Shown here: in pieces, positions 8,779 to 21,010 of the stretch | How positions within the stretch are numbered: the stretch's first letter is position 1 | Layout of the letters: each line of letters opens with the position of its first letter | NCBI GenBank assembly: GCA_009838075.1 | Contig: VXSG01000004.1 | Coordinates: 1-64,000 of the forward strand | Length of the DNA: 64,000 bases | Direction: 5' to 3' | Source of the DNA: Boseongicola sp. SB0665_bin_10 | GTDB lineage: Bacteria > Pseudomonadota > Alphaproteobacteria > Rhodobacterales > Rhodobacteraceae | The notes under the pieces: generated by a model | Seen by the model: the letters and a program-made list of their open reading frames with translations, nothing else | The model's database searches: none | What the model was told of the DNA's origin: nothing | Made by a program: the position numbers and the translations under genes

Positions 8779-10715
8779 GCCCTGCTCGCCTCGCGGACCG
8801 GTTTCTGGCGCGGGCGCAGCACCATCTCCCGATGCTGCTGTCGAATCGCCTCCCGCTGGTCCGGCGGATAGGCCGCCAGTGGCGGAATGCCCCCGGACAG
8901 CGCGTAGAGAAGGATGTCTCGTGCCGGCAGTGCCACCAGCGCACCGCTGCTGCCGTGTTCTATGACGACGGCGATGGCGTATTTCGGCTTGTCATGGGGC
9001 GCAAATGCAACAAAGAGGCCGTGGTCCCGCAAGTGCCGGGGAAGCTCCTCGTTTTGCGTGACCCCTTGGTCCCGCTCCGATTCCGAAATGCTCCGCACCT
9101 GGCTGGTCCCTGTCTTGCCGGCCATGAGGAATTCCTCGGCAACGATTCGCGCCCTTCGTGCAGTTCCCCTTGGGCCATTGACCGCGTTGTACATGGCCCG
9201 TCGAACCAATTGCACCAGGCCTTCGGGCAGATCGAGCTCTGCGGCCGGCTCGACCGGTGTCTCGACGCCATCGATCGACTTGATCAAGCGTGCCTTGACT
9301 GCCCGCATGCTCGCAATGCGCGCGGTCATGACCGCGAGTTGCAGCGGCGAGGCCAGAACGTCGCCTTGCCCGATGCCCGCATTCAATGTCTCGCCCTGAA
9401 GCCAGCCTTCGCCACGAACACGTGCTTTCCACCTGATGGACGGCACGATGCCGGACCGTACGGCCGACAGGGGAATGTCAGGGCGCTGCCCCAGCCCGAA
9501 TTCCGCGCACAGTTCCGCGATACGATCGATTCCAACGCGGCGGGCAACCTCGTAGAAATAGACGTCACAGGACTGGGCAATTGCCATGTCCAGATCCATC
9601 CGGCCGTGGCCGCCGGACCTCCAGCAATGGAACTTGCGTCCCCCGAACTCCAGGTGTCCAGGGCAATGTATGATGTCGCGCGGTCCCAGCGCCCCAGCCC
9701 GCAAGGCAGCCAGCGCGGTCATCATCTTGAATGTTGATCCCGGCGGATACTGTCCTTGAACGGATCTGTTGAACAGGGGCACGTGGTCGTGATCCCGAAG
9801 CGCGCCATAGTCCTTCACCGAAATCCCGCGCACGAACAGGTTCGGATCATATGACGGCGACGACACCATGGCCCGAATGCCGCCGGTCTCAACGTCAATG
9901 ACGACCGCGCTGCCGCTTTCGCCCGCAAGCCGCGCCTGCGCATAGTTCTGGAGTGCATGATCAACGGTCAGTTGCAGGTCGCGTCCCGGAACCGATTCAT
10001 CGCGACCAAGCTCGCGCATGACACGGCCCGCTGCGCTGACCTCGATCCTGCGGAGGCCGGCACGCCCGCGGAGATCGGTCTCGCGCTTTGCCTCGATTCC
10101 GATCTTGCCGAACTGATACCCCGGAATCTGCAGGACAGGGTCCGACGGTTCCACGCGGGACAGGTCGCTTTCGCTGACCGGCCCGACATAACCGACCACA
10201 TGCGCAAAATCCGACCCCAATGGATACACGCGCGACAGGCCGACTTCCGGCGTGATGCCGGGCAGGGCTGGGGCGTTGACCGCGATTTCCGCAACATCTT
10301 CCCAGGTCAGTTGGTCCGCAAGCGTCACCGGCACGAACGGACTCCGGCGATACATCTCCTTCAATGCGCGCTCGAGCTTGCTTTCATCAAGCGCGACAAG
10401 ACGCCGGACCTTGGCAATTGTCTCCTCGACGTCACCGGCATCCTCTCGCACGATGACGATCCGGTAGTTCTGGCCGTTTTGCGCCACAGGGATCCCGTGA
10501 CGGTCGAAGATCTTGCCCCGGCGCGGTGAGATGAGGCGCACGTTGACGCGGTTGTCCTCGGCCAGGAGCTGGTAGTTTGCCGCCTCGTGCACCTGCAGCT
10601 GGCGCATCCTCAGCACCAGGGTTCCCAGGAGGGCAAGCTGGCCACCGCCCAGCAAGAGCGCGCGCCGCGAGATGATGCCGGCACTCTCGTCGGATTCTGC
10701 CCAGGAGCGATTCAT
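8775..10715 (-). CDS. mrdA: Penicillin-binding protein 2
   Basis: PBP2 dimerisation region; SxxK YPPGSTFKMMTAL; KTGTSQ motif. Confidence 0.95.
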   Translation of the reverse strand: MNRSWAESDESAGIISRRALLLGGGQLALLGTLVLRMRQLQVHEAANYQLLAEDNRVNVRLISPRRGKIFDRHGIPVAQNGQNYRIVIVREDAGDVEETIAKVRRLVALDESKLERALKEMYRRSPFVPVTLADQLTWEDVAEIAVNAPALPGITPEVGLSRVYPLGSDFAHVVGYVGPVSESDLSRVEPSDPVLQIPGYQFGKIGIEAKRETDLRGRAGLRRIEVSAAGRVMRELGRDESVPGRDLQLTVDHALQNYAQARLAGESGSAVVIDVETGGIRAMVSSPSYDPNLFVRGISVKDYGALRDHDHVPLFNRSVQGQYPPGSTFKMMTALAALRAGALGPRDIIHCPGHLEFGGRKFHCWRSGGHGRMDLDMAIAQSCDVYFYEVARRVGIDRIAELCAEFGLGQRPDIPLSAVRSGIVPSIRWKARVRGEGWLQGETLNAGIGQGDVLASPLQLAVMTARIASMRAVKARLIKSIDGVETPVEPAAELDLPEGLVQLVRRAMYNAVNGPRGTARRARIVAEEFLMAGKTGTSQVRSISESERDQGVTQNEELPRHLRDHGLFVAFAPHDKPKYAIAVVIEHGSSGALVALPARDILLYALSGGIPPLAAYPPDQREAIRQQHREMVLRPRQKPVREASRA

Positions 10716-10727
10716 ATTCGTTCCCTC

Positions 10728-11255
10728 TCAGGACCGGTCCCTGTCCCCGGGATGCAGCTTTCTGATGCCGAGAACCCGCTCGGACAGAAGAACGACAACC
10801 GGATAGAACAGGATGGCAAGCCCCAAGTGCATGATCGTCACGTCCATGCCGGCCTGACCGGCACCGGACAGCAACAGCACCACGGTCTCAACGACCTTCA
10901 TCACAAGGAGCACGATTGCAATCAGCAACCATTCCGTGAGCAACGTCGCCGCAAACGCGCGCGCGCGTCGCCCGCGCAGGAACTCGCCGGCAAGAACCAC
11001 CAGGGCCGCCCACAGCCCCGGAGGGCGCATGAACAGCATGTCGGCAATGAGGAAGACCGCTGCCAGAAGAAGCGCAGGCACGTATTCGGGGCGCCTGACG
11101 ACCCACGCAAAGGCCATGACAAGCACGAGTTCCTGGCCGGGCACCCAGTCGTCAGGGCCAATGTCCAAGGGCAGAAGCTGTACAAACCCCGCGGCGCCCG
11201 CCAGCAGGAAGAATCCCGCGCGAAACAGCCAGACGCGGCTCACGAGGTCAGCCAT
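10728..11255 (-). CDS. mreD: Rod shape-determining protein MreD
   Basis: Small multi-TM protein between mreC and mrdA; start at MADLVSRVWLF. Confidence 0.8.
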   Translation of the reverse strand: MADLVSRVWLFRAGFFLLAGAAGFVQLLPLDIGPDDWVPGQELVLVMAFAWVVRRPEYVPALLLAAVFLIADMLFMRPPGLWAALVVLAGEFLRGRRARAFAATLLTEWLLIAIVLLVMKVVETVVLLLSGAGQAGMDVTIMHLGLAILFYPVVVLLSERVLGIRKLHPGDRDRS

Positions 11256-12189
11256 CGGCATTCTCCCCCCCCGCCCGCACCGCCTCGACCGGCGGCAGAA
11301 GCGGACCAACCAGGACCGCCGGAGCATCCAGTTTCTCAACCGGCGGGCTGCGAAGCACGCGAAGGAACTCCATGCGGTCGTAGTCGGCAGCAAGCCTCAG
11401 CCTCAGGCGACCGTTGCGGTCCAGCACGACATTTCCGACAAGCAGTCCCGCCGGCAGCACGCGACCGGCGCCGGACGAGACGACACGATCGCCCGGCCGC
11501 ACGTCATCCGGGGCGTCAATGAGCTCAAGGACCGGCAACCGGGAATTGTCGCCCGAAAGAAGCGCATTCTGTCCCGATGGCTGAATGGTGACGGGGACGC
11601 GACTTGTACTGTCCGTCAAGAGCAGCACCCGGCTTGAACGCTGCCCGACTCCGAGGATGCGGCCGACAAGTCCGAGCCCGTCCGTGACGGCCCATCCATC
11701 CGCTATTCCGTCGCGCACGCGCCCGACATTCAGCTGCACGGTATGGCGGTAGGGTGAGCCGCTGTCGGCAATGACCTTGCCCGTGACCACGGTCAGTGCC
11801 GGATCCAGCCGGGCCCTGTTCAAGTTCAGCAGCCTGGCGTTCTCCTGCTCCAGTTGCAGCGCCGTCTCTCTCCAGGCCCTTAGCCGGCGAAGCTCGTCGC
11901 GCAATTCGCGGTTCTGACGCTGAAGAACGGCATAGGACTGAATCTGCGTTGCCAGATTGACGGCCTCCGTGACTGGCACCAGGGCCCATTCCAGGTTCGT
12001 CACGACGAAATCGACGACAGCAATCCGCATGCGCTCGGCCCGTGACGTGTCGCTCCGCCAAAGAACGAAGGTGGCAAGCAGGACAAGCACCAGGCAGCCG
12101 ACGGCCATGTGCCTGATCGGACGAAAATAGTCGACTTTCTTGTCGTTTCGCCGTGCCACGATCCTACTTTGGCAACATCCCTGTTCCAC
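11248..12189 (-). CDS. mreC: Rod shape-determining protein MreC
   Basis: MreC coiled-coil and beta domain (GLVGRILGVGQRSSRVLLLTDSTSRVPV). Confidence 0.92.
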   Translation of the reverse strand: MEQGCCQSRIVARRNDKKVDYFRPIRHMAVGCLVLVLLATFVLWRSDTSRAERMRIAVVDFVVTNLEWALVPVTEAVNLATQIQSYAVLQRQNRELRDELRRLRAWRETALQLEQENARLLNLNRARLDPALTVVTGKVIADSGSPYRHTVQLNVGRVRDGIADGWAVTDGLGLVGRILGVGQRSSRVLLLTDSTSRVPVTIQPSGQNALLSGDNSRLPVLELIDAPDDVRPGDRVVSSGAGRVLPAGLLVGNVVLDRNGRLRLRLAADYDRMEFLRVLRSPPVEKLDAPAVLVGPLLPPVEAVRAGGENADG

Positions 12190-12279
12190 GCCTACGACAC
12201 TTGGTCATGCCATCCGATCCGGGAGGAATCGACACCGTCATGTCCACAATGCGGGAATACAGAAAGATGTGCCTCCCTT

Positions 12280-13437
<1,158 letters not shown>

Positions 13438-13645
13438 TCAACTGCTCCCGCCCGCAACACTCCAAATTGATGTGCCCGGACCAATGGCGGTCGTGCCACC
13501 GGGCCGAGCGGATGAAGCGGCAAGCGCGCTGCGGGCGACAGACCGCAGGTTGCGCGTCGACTCTCGGGCGTCCGCGTCAACCCGGCACTTGTCCATCCGG
13601 CAAGGCGCAGCGTCGGTTGCCGGGCCGATGCACGAAGTTCGAACA

Positions 13646-13981
13646 TCAAAACATGCGACCGCCAATCGGGACATCCTTGTCCGGCTTCAACAACACGACC
13701 TCCCCGTCCTCGTCGGGCACCCCCAGCACGAGTATCTCCGACATGACCGGGCCGATCTGACGCGGCGGGAAGTTCACGACCGCGAGCACCTTGCGCCCCC
13801 GCAGCGTCGCGACATCGTAGTGTCGCGTGATCTGCGCGGAACTCTTCCTGACACCGAGGTCCGGCCCGAAATCGACCCAAAGCTTGAACGCAGGCTTTCG
13901 CGCCTCCGGGAAAGGTTCCGCGCGCGTAATCTCGCCGACGCGAATGTCGACCTTCATGAACGCCTCGAAGCTGATGGTCAT
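13646..13981 (-). CDS. csaA: tRNA-binding protein CsaA
   Basis: FMKVDIRVGEITRAEPFPEARKPAFKLWVDFG. Confidence 0.9.
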   Translation of the reverse strand: MTISFEAFMKVDIRVGEITRAEPFPEARKPAFKLWVDFGPDLGVRKSSAQITRHYDVATLRGRKVLAVVNFPPRQIGPVMSEILVLGVPDEDGEVVLLKPDKDVPIGGRMF

Positions 13982-14796
13982 TTCCCAAGCTCCCGGCTTC
14001 TGCCGGCGGCAGCGCTGACGGCCCGCGAGACAAGTGCGGGGAATCCCGAGGCATCGTCCATCAAGACGTTCAACGCAGCCTCCGTCGTCCCGCCCGGCGA
14101 CGTGACGTTGACTCGAAGCTGCCCCGGATCCTCGGGCGAAGCCTCGGCCAGGGCGCCCGCACCTGCAACCGTCGAACGCGCGAGCATGAGCGCCAATTCC
14201 GGCGAAAGGCCCTCCGCCTGGCCGGCCGCCGCAAGCGCTTCGATGAGATGAAAGACATAGGCCGGACCAGACCCGGACACGGCCGTGACCGCGTCCATGT
14301 CCGCCTCCCGATCCAGGCGCACGGTCTGGCCAACGGCCGACAGGAGGTCCTCTCCCATGTCCATGCCGGCCTCGGAAACCCGACCATTGCGGACGAGTGC
14401 CGTGATTCCCCGTCCAATTGCGGCAGGCGTGTTCGGCATCGCGCGAATGACCGGAGTCAATGATCCAAGTGCCGCTTCGAACCGTTCAAGCGTCGTCCCC
14501 GCCGCAACCGACAGGAACAGGGTGTCCTTGCGTCCCCCGAACTGCCGCACCGGCTCCAATGCCGTGTCCATCATCTGGGGCTTGACCGCGACCACGACGA
14601 TCGCCGGCGAAGCAGGCAGGTGGGAATTCAGGTTCACGCCGGCAAGCGCACTCAGTTCGTCGGAAGGTGCCGGATCGACCACCCAGACGGCGCTCACGTC
14701 CATGCCTTGCCCGATCCACCCCTTGAGCAGTGCTCCTCCCATCTTGCCGCAGCCGAGGAGAACGAGGCCCCGATGCGCGATTTCACCCAATTCCAT
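13978..14796 (-). CDS. proC: Pyrroline-5-carboxylate reductase
   Basis: LGCGKMGGALLKGW, AVSGSGPAYVFHLIEALA. Confidence 0.95.
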   Translation of the reverse strand: MELGEIAHRGLVLLGCGKMGGALLKGWIGQGMDVSAVWVVDPAPSDELSALAGVNLNSHLPASPAIVVVAVKPQMMDTALEPVRQFGGRKDTLFLSVAAGTTLERFEAALGSLTPVIRAMPNTPAAIGRGITALVRNGRVSEAGMDMGEDLLSAVGQTVRLDREADMDAVTAVSGSGPAYVFHLIEALAAAGQAEGLSPELALMLARSTVAGAGALAEASPEDPGQLRVNVTSPGGTTEAALNVLMDDASGFPALVSRAVSAAAGRSRELGK

Positions 14797-14856
14797 GGCA
14801 AGCCTCCCATCCCGTTTTCAGCACCATGCCGAAATCCGATTTCGCGGGGCCGAAAT

Positions 14857-14887
14857 GGAAAACCGGGTCGCCCGTTCGGCGACCCGG
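14857..14887 (-). terminator. Rho-independent terminator downstream of the YbjN-domain gene
   Basis: Minus strand CCGGGTCGCC-gaacg-GGCGACCCGG followed by TTTTCC; perfect 10-bp stem. Confidence 0.8.
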
Positions 14888-14947
14888 CCTCCGCCGCGCC
14901 CGCGATCAGCAAAGGAGGAGACAACGTTGCGGACGCAGCAACCCCGT

Positions 14948-15448
14948 TCAGGCGCGGCCATAGGCCTCTGTCATGGCGACATCCATTGCGCGTTCCGGCG
15001 ACTCCTTGCCCCATGTGGCAAGCTGAAACGCCGGGTAGAACCGTTCGGCCGCCTGCACGGCGATCCGGATCATCGTGTCGACCTGCTCGGCGCTCGCGGA
15101 CTGGTCCCCAGCCAGCACGAGGCCATATCGCCATGCCATCAGCTTCTGGGACTGCCAGAACGCGAACGCTCCCGACCAGCATATGTCATTGGCCCGATTC
15201 AGCATCTCGTAGAGAGCGCCCATCCTGTCCCTTGGCGGATCGATTTCGAAGGTGCAGATCAATCGCAGGGTCTCGTCCTGCGGAGACCAGGCAAGGGTGA
15301 TCGAATACGTCCGCCATTGCCCCTCGATCGCCATTGCGATCTGGTCTTCCGCAAACCGGTCGAACTCCCATTCGTGACGCTCGGCCACGTGTTCGACAAT
15401 GTCGATCGGGTGGAGGTCTTCAGTGATGTACTGCTCTGTCAGTGACAT
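14948..15448 (-). CDS. YbjN domain-containing protein
   Basis: RMGALYEMLNRANDICWSGAFAFWQSQKLMAWRYGLVLAGDQ. Confidence 0.85.
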   Translation of the reverse strand: MSLTEQYITEDLHPIDIVEHVAERHEWEFDRFAEDQIAMAIEGQWRTYSITLAWSPQDETLRLICTFEIDPPRDRMGALYEMLNRANDICWSGAFAFWQSQKLMAWRYGLVLAGDQSASAEQVDTMIRIAVQAAERFYPAFQLATWGKESPERAMDVAMTEAYGRA

Positions 15449-15813
15449 GCGCTCTCGCCCCATCTTGCGTGCCTGATGGTTGATCCCACCACGGCTTGCC
15501 GTCAATTCAAGATTCAGTGGATCCGGTCATCCGCTTTGCGAGATATGGTGTTCCGAAAGCGAAGACCTGTAAAGCGAAATCTTTTCCAGATCCAAAATTA
15601 AGGCGAGGGCGGCCGGCCGGCTTCGCCAACGCCGCCCGGTCCTCGCGCGTCATCCTGCACGGGCCAGAGCGAAAGCGGCATTGCGGCGGCGGCCCCGCAC
15701 CCGGCAAGGGCGCCAGGCGATGCGTTGTCTCCCGGGTCAGCCGAGCCGTGCGCGCGACGATCAGATTGTGCAAACACGGCACGGGCCAGGGAACCTGCCG
15801 CGGCAGTTCGGGG

Positions 15814-16068
15814 TCAGGACTTCTTTCGCTTGCGGGTCTCCAGCGCTTCGACCCTTGTCCGGAGCGAATCGTTCTCCGCGCGCGCCTTCTCGGCCATTGC
15901 CCGCACGGCGTCGAACTCCTCGCGGGTCACGAGATCCCGACCCGCCAGCCACCGGTCGAGCATGCCCTTCATGACCGTTTCGAACTCGTTCCGGGCACCG
16001 CGGGCGACTCCCATCGAATTCATCATGAGCTGTGCAAGATCGTCCAATCTCGGGTTTCGGGTCTGCAT
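15814..16068 (-). CDS. BMFP/UbiK-like accessory factor
   Basis: Short coiled-coil protein RDLVTREEFDAVRAMAEKARAENDSLRTRVEALE. Confidence 0.8.
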   Translation of the reverse strand: MQTRNPRLDDLAQLMMNSMGVARGARNEFETVMKGMLDRWLAGRDLVTREEFDAVRAMAEKARAENDSLRTRVEALETRKRKKS

Positions 16069-16153
16069 GCCTGTACCTCGTCCTGCTTGAACACGTCCCG
16101 GCATCTATAGGTTGCGCGCGCGTGCTTCACAAGGTTGACGCAACCGCGCAGCA

Positions 16154-17059
16154 ATGCCACGAACGCGATTCATGCAGCACGGAATTCCGTTCCCCGACAT
16201 TTCACCAATCCTGGTCGAGATTTCCCTGGGCCCGGTCAATCTGCCGATTCGCTGGTACGCGCTCGCCTACATTGCGGGGATCCTGGCCGGCTACTGGATT
16301 CTCCGTCGAACCATCGCGCGTCCGCAGCTTTGGAAAGACGACACACCGGCCCTTGACCGCAAGCGGCTTGATGACCTGTTGGTCTGGCTGATTCTCGGGG
16401 TCGTCCTGGGAGGCCGCCTCGGATATGTCCTGTTCTATGGTCAGGGAAAGGCATTCGAAGATCCCCTGTCGATCCTGCGCGTCTGGGAAGGCGGCATGTC
16501 GTTCCATGGCGGCCTGGTGGGCGTTGCCGTCGCCGCAACAGTCTTTGCGCACAGGCACGGCCTGCCTCCGGCGGGACTCGCGGACGGACTGGCACTCGCG
16601 ACGCCGCCGGGGCTGTTCCTTGGCCGCATCGCGAACTTCATCAACGCCGAACTCTGGGGAAAGCCAACGGACCTGCCTTGGGGCGTGATCTTTCCGGGCG
16701 CCGCCGCACAGAACTGCCCGGATGTCGAAGGCGCCTGTGCCAGGCATCCGTCGCAAATCTACGAAGCGGGACTCGAGGGACTGATTCTCGGTGCTCTTCT
16801 TCTTTGGCTTGCCTATGGGCGAGGCTGGCTCAAGAAGCCCGGCGCAGTCGTCGGCATCTTCATCGCGGGCTACGGCGCGTCTCGCTTCGCGGTGGAGCTC
16901 TTCCGGCAAGCCGACTCCCAGTTCGTGACCGCAGGCAACCCCATGGGACATGTCGCCTCCGCCGGACCGGTCGGGGTTACCATGGGCCAGCTCCTGTCCC
17001 TGCCAATGATCGCCCTTGGGCTGCTCGCGCTGTTCCTTGCATTCAGATCCCGCCCGTGA
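16154..17059 (+). CDS. lgt: Prolipoprotein diacylglyceryl transferase
   Basis: [34 protein letters not shown]. Confidence 0.96.
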   Translation: MPRTRFMQHGIPFPDISPILVEISLGPVNLPIRWYALAYIAGILAGYWILRRTIARPQLWKDDTPALDRKRLDDLLVWLILGVVLGGRLGYVLFYGQGKAFEDPLSILRVWEGGMSFHGGLVGVAVAATVFAHRHGLPPAGLADGLALATPPGLFLGRIANFINAELWGKPTDLPWGVIFPGAAAQNCPDVEGACARHPSQIYEAGLEGLILGALLLWLAYGRGWLKKPGAVVGIFIAGYGASRFAVELFRQADSQFVTAGNPMGHVASAGPVGVTMGQLLSLPMIALGLLALFLAFRSRP

Positions 17060-17207
17060 ACGCAGCCCCCGGTCTCTCCGGCCGTTCACGCCAAACGCGC
17101 CAGACGGCGCCGACCGCACCCGCGAGGATCGCCCGGCCCGGACTTGCCCGGGACGAGACTCGTCTTCCGCAACAGCGCCTGCCTGCCTGCAAGGAACGCG
17201 CTTCCGG

Positions 17208-18272
17208 ATGACCGAGCTCGGGAAGCGCCTCATCCAGAGAATCCGCAGCACCGGACCAATGACCGTGGCGGAGTACATGCGCGAATGCCTGCTGCATCCG
17301 GAATTCGGATACTATTCCAGGCACGACCCCCTCGGCGTGTCGGGCGATTTCACGACGGCACCGGAAATCAGCCAGATGTTCGGCGAACTCCTGGGGCTGG
17401 CGCTTGCGCAAGCCTGGCTCGATCGCGAGGCGCCACGACCGGTGTGCCTTGCGGAGCTTGGCCCTGGAAGGGGCACGCTCATGGCGGACATTCTGCGGGC
17501 CAGCCGGACGGTGCCCGAATTCCCCGAAGCCGTTTCCGTTCACCTCGTGGAAGCCTCACCGGTTCTGCGCGACGTGCAACGGAAGACGATTGACCGCCCG
17601 CTTCGCCATCACGACTCGATCGAGAGCCTTCCCCGCGGTCCCCTGTTTCTCGTCGCGAACGAGTTCTTCGACGCACTTCCCGTACGCCAGTTGCAGCGCG
17701 ACGGGGCCGCGTGGCGGGAACGCATGGTCGGCGTTGACAACGACGGCAACCTGACCCTGGGCCTCTCGGACCCGGTCAGTTCGGAACTGCTTGCCGACCG
17801 GCTGGGCGATACACGCGACGGCGACATCGTGGAGATCCGGCCGGCCGCGCGTGCCATTGCGGCCGATATCGGTGCGCGAATCGCCGAATCTGGCGGCCTT
17901 GCGCTGGTGGTGGACTACGGCGGCCAGCATTCGCTCGGCGACACGCTGCAGGCCGTCCATGCGCACGGGAGCGTGCCGCCCCTGACCGATCCCGGCATGG
18001 CTGACCTGACCGCCCATGTGGACTTCGGGGCAATTGCGCGTGCCGCCCGTCCCGCCGCTCACACGCGGGTGATTCCCCAGGGCGAGTTCCTCGAACGTCT
18101 CGGAATTGTCCAGCGCGCGGAGAGGCTGGCCGAAGGACTGACAGGATCCGCTCTTGAGAGCCATCGCGCCGCGCTTCGCCGCTTGACGCATGAAGACGAA
18201 ATGGGAACGCTCTTTCGGGCAATGGCCCTCTACGAGGACGGTACACCCTTGCCGCCCGGATTCACGGCATGA
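17208..18272 (+). CDS. SAM-dependent methyltransferase, MidA/NDUFAF7 family
   Basis: FGYYSRHDPLGVSGDFTTAPEISQMFGELLG, LVANEFFDALPVRQL. Confidence 0.92.
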   Translation: MTELGKRLIQRIRSTGPMTVAEYMRECLLHPEFGYYSRHDPLGVSGDFTTAPEISQMFGELLGLALAQAWLDREAPRPVCLAELGPGRGTLMADILRASRTVPEFPEAVSVHLVEASPVLRDVQRKTIDRPLRHHDSIESLPRGPLFLVANEFFDALPVRQLQRDGAAWRERMVGVDNDGNLTLGLSDPVSSELLADRLGDTRDGDIVEIRPAARAIAADIGARIAESGGLALVVDYGGQHSLGDTLQAVHAHGSVPPLTDPGMADLTAHVDFGAIARAARPAAHTRVIPQGEFLERLGIVQRAERLAEGLTGSALESHRAALRRLTHEDEMGTLFRAMALYEDGTPLPPGFTA

Positions 18273-19024
18273 CGATCGAGTTCATCACGTCCGAGGCCCT
18301 GGCAAACTTGCGCCACGGCTTCTTCACGCGGAAAGGCGGTGCATCCACCGGCCTCTTCGCCAGCCTGAATTGCGGCCATGGCTCCACGGACCGGAAGGAT
18401 GCCGTGTCAATCAACCGGAAACGGGCGGCGGACGTTCTCGGCCTCTCGCCGAAACGCCTGGCGACGGTTCACCAGGTGCACTCGGCCACGGCGCTTGCAA
18501 CCGACGCCCCGTTCGATATGCGGCCGAGAGCGGACGCGATGGCAACGGCGGAACCAGGCCTTGGCCTCGCCATACTGACCGCCGATTGCCAGCCGGTGCT
18601 CCTTGCCGACAATGCCGCACGGGTGATCGGCGCCGCGCATGCCGGTTGGCGCGGTGCCTTGGACGGCATCATGGAAGCCACGGTCGATGCAATGGTAGGC
18701 CTTGGTGCACGTCCGGCTGAAATCACCGCCGTGATCGGCCCGTCAATCAGCCAGCGCGCGTATGAAGTGGGACCGGAATTCCTTGAACGCTTTGTCGACG
18801 ACGACTCCGGGAACGCGCGGTTCTTCGCAAACGGACGTGACGACCGCCTTCAGTTCGATCTTGTTGGCTACGGCCTTCAACGTCTGCGCAATGCAGGCAT
18901 CGGCAATGCGCAATGGACGGGGCATTGCACATATTCCGATTCGGAGCGCTTCTTTTCGTATCGGCGAAGCCGGCATCGCAAGGAGCGGGACTACGGCCGC
19001 CTGATATCTGTCATCTGCCTTTGA
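18269..19024 (+). CDS. pgeF: Peptidoglycan editing factor PgeF / YfiH laccase-domain protein
   Basis: HGFFTRKGG, TADCQPVLLAD, AAHAGWRGALDG. Confidence 0.93.
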   Translation: MTIEFITSEALANLRHGFFTRKGGASTGLFASLNCGHGSTDRKDAVSINRKRAADVLGLSPKRLATVHQVHSATALATDAPFDMRPRADAMATAEPGLGLAILTADCQPVLLADNAARVIGAAHAGWRGALDGIMEATVDAMVGLGARPAEITAVIGPSISQRAYEVGPEFLERFVDDDSGNARFFANGRDDRLQFDLVGYGLQRLRNAGIGNAQWTGHCTYSDSERFFSYRRSRHRKERDYGRLISVICL

Positions 19025-19090
19025 GGGCGAAGGAGGCATCGCACCCCAAGGTCGCGGAAGGCACGGGTGCCACGATCCAGATGCCCGGCA

Positions 19091-19591
19091 TCACGCAAGT
19101 TCGCCTTGCCGCGCCTCGAGCACGTCGAAGGGCACTGCGGGTTCATCCTTTGCACACCGAATCACCAGTGAAGTCTTGACCGAGATCACGTTTGGCGCCG
19201 ACGTCAGTTCATCGGTCAGGAACCGCTGAAATGTCGAGAGATCGGGAGCCACGCATTTCAGGATGAAATCCACTTCGCCATTGAGCATGTTGCACTCTCG
19301 GACAAGGGGCCAGTTCCGGCAACGCGTCTCGAACGCGCTCAGGTCCGCTTCCGCCTGGCTTTGCAGGCCAACCATGACAAAGACCTGCACTTCGAAACCC
19401 AGTGCACGGGCATCAACCAGGGCGTGATAGCCCCGAATCAGCCCTTGGTCCTCAAGCGCCCGGACCCTGCGAAGACAAGGCGGCGCGGAGATTCCCACCC
19501 GCCGAGCCAACTCTACATTGGTCATGCGGCCATTGGCCTGCAATTCGGCAAGAATCTTTCGGTCGATTGCGTCGAGCCTTTCGCCAGGCAT
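19091..19591 (-). CDS. Lrp/AsnC family regulator
   Basis: LDAIDRKILAELQANGRMTNVELARRVGISAPPCLRRV; divergent from trxB. Confidence 0.93.
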   Translation of the reverse strand: MPGERLDAIDRKILAELQANGRMTNVELARRVGISAPPCLRRVRALEDQGLIRGYHALVDARALGFEVQVFVMVGLQSQAEADLSAFETRCRNWPLVRECNMLNGEVDFILKCVAPDLSTFQRFLTDELTSAPNVISVKTSLVIRCAKDEPAVPFDVLEARQGELA

Positions 19592-19878
19592 GTTCGTCTG
19601 CTCCCCCGTCTGCAGAATCTTACCGGACTGGCCGGCTTCGCGCAACATTGTGTCGCAATTGCGCAATTTCGTTAGCCTTGCCCTTGCATTCCGTCATCCG
19701 GCGCCTTTCGGAACGCTCTCCGGTCCGCGCAAACCCGTCCGTCATGTCTGGTCGAAGCCATCGGAACGGCACGCGCGCGCAAGGAGGGATCCTGGCAATG
19801 CCCAGGTGCCAAAGGCACTTTCGATGCACGGGTTCCCGGACTATATCGGTCCGGCATTCTTCCTGGGAGGCACCTGCC

Positions 19879-20844
19879 TTGAGCAACACGCGACACACGA
19901 AAGTCCTGATCATCGGATCGGGTCCTGCGGGCTACACGGCCGCCGTTTATGCGAGCCGTGCGATGCTCGAACCCCTTCTTGTCCAAGGCGTCCAGCCAGG
20001 CGGTCAGCTCATGATCACGACCGATGTCGAGAATTGGCCCGGCGAAAGCAACATCCTGGGTCCCGGCCTGATGGCGAACATGGAGGAGCATGCGCGGGCC
20101 GTCGGCACCGAAGTCGTCTCCGATCACGTTCAATCGCTCGACCTCTCGTGCAGGCCCTTCCGTGCGAACGGCGATGCTGGCACCGTCTACACGGCCGACA
20201 CCGTCATTCTGGCAACGGGCGCACAGGCAAGATGGCTGGGCCTTGCATCCGAGGAGGCGTTCAAGGGCTTCGGCGTCTCGGCCTGCGCAACCTGCGACGG
20301 GTTCTTCTTTCGCGGCCAGGACGTCGTTGTTGTCGGCGGCGGCAACACGGCTGTCGAGGAAGCCCTCTTCCTGACCAACTTCGCAACCAGGGTCACCCTG
20401 GTCCATCGCCGTGACGCGTTGCGCGCCGACAAGATCCTTCAGCACCGGCTCTTCCGCCACGAGAAAATCGAGGTTCTCTGGGACCATACTCTGGATGAAG
20501 TCCTCGGAACGGAGGATCCGAAGGCCGTCGAGGGCGTGCGGGTGAAGCACGTCAGGACCGGACAGGTCTCGACGGTTCCCTGCAAGGGGGTTTTCATCGC
20601 CATCGGCCACACGCCTTCGAACGAACTGGTCAAGGACAGCCTTGAACTGCACAGCGGCGGCTACGCCGTCACCGCACCGGACTCGACGGCCACTTCGGTC
20701 CCCGGCGTATTTGCCGCAGGCGACATCACCGATCACGTGTATCGCCAGGCGGTCACGTCCGCCGGGATGGGCTGCATGGCCGCGCTTGAAGCCGAACGCT
20801 TCCTTGCCGAACAGGGGCGGGATGCGGAAATCGCCGCCGAATGA
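19879..20844 (+). CDS. trxB: Thioredoxin-disulfide reductase
   Basis: IIGSGPAGYTAAVYASRA, CATCDGFFFRGQ; TTG start proposed. Confidence 0.96.
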   Translation: MSNTRHTKVLIIGSGPAGYTAAVYASRAMLEPLLVQGVQPGGQLMITTDVENWPGESNILGPGLMANMEEHARAVGTEVVSDHVQSLDLSCRPFRANGDAGTVYTADTVILATGAQARWLGLASEEAFKGFGVSACATCDGFFFRGQDVVVVGGGNTAVEEALFLTNFATRVTLVHRRDALRADKILQHRLFRHEKIEVLWDHTLDEVLGTEDPKAVEGVRVKHVRTGQVSTVPCKGVFIAIGHTPSNELVKDSLELHSGGYAVTAPDSTATSVPGVFAAGDITDHVYRQAVTSAGMGCMAALEAERFLAEQGRDAEIAAE

Positions 20845-21010
20845 CCGCAGGCAGGGGCGGGGCGCTCAATGGAGCGGGCGGCCCGGCGAAAGCGGATGTC
20901 CGGGGCCGCAAGTCGCTCGTGGCACGGCTGGCCTGGAGACGCAGAACAACTTGCCTTCCCTGCATGCCACTGGATAGGGAGGGCATTCCAGAAAGCGCGC
21001 CGGATCGATC

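Noticed and set aside
7657-8871. 404-aa plus-strand ORF opposite rodA
   Set aside because: Antisense shadow; R/H/E/Q-rich composition.
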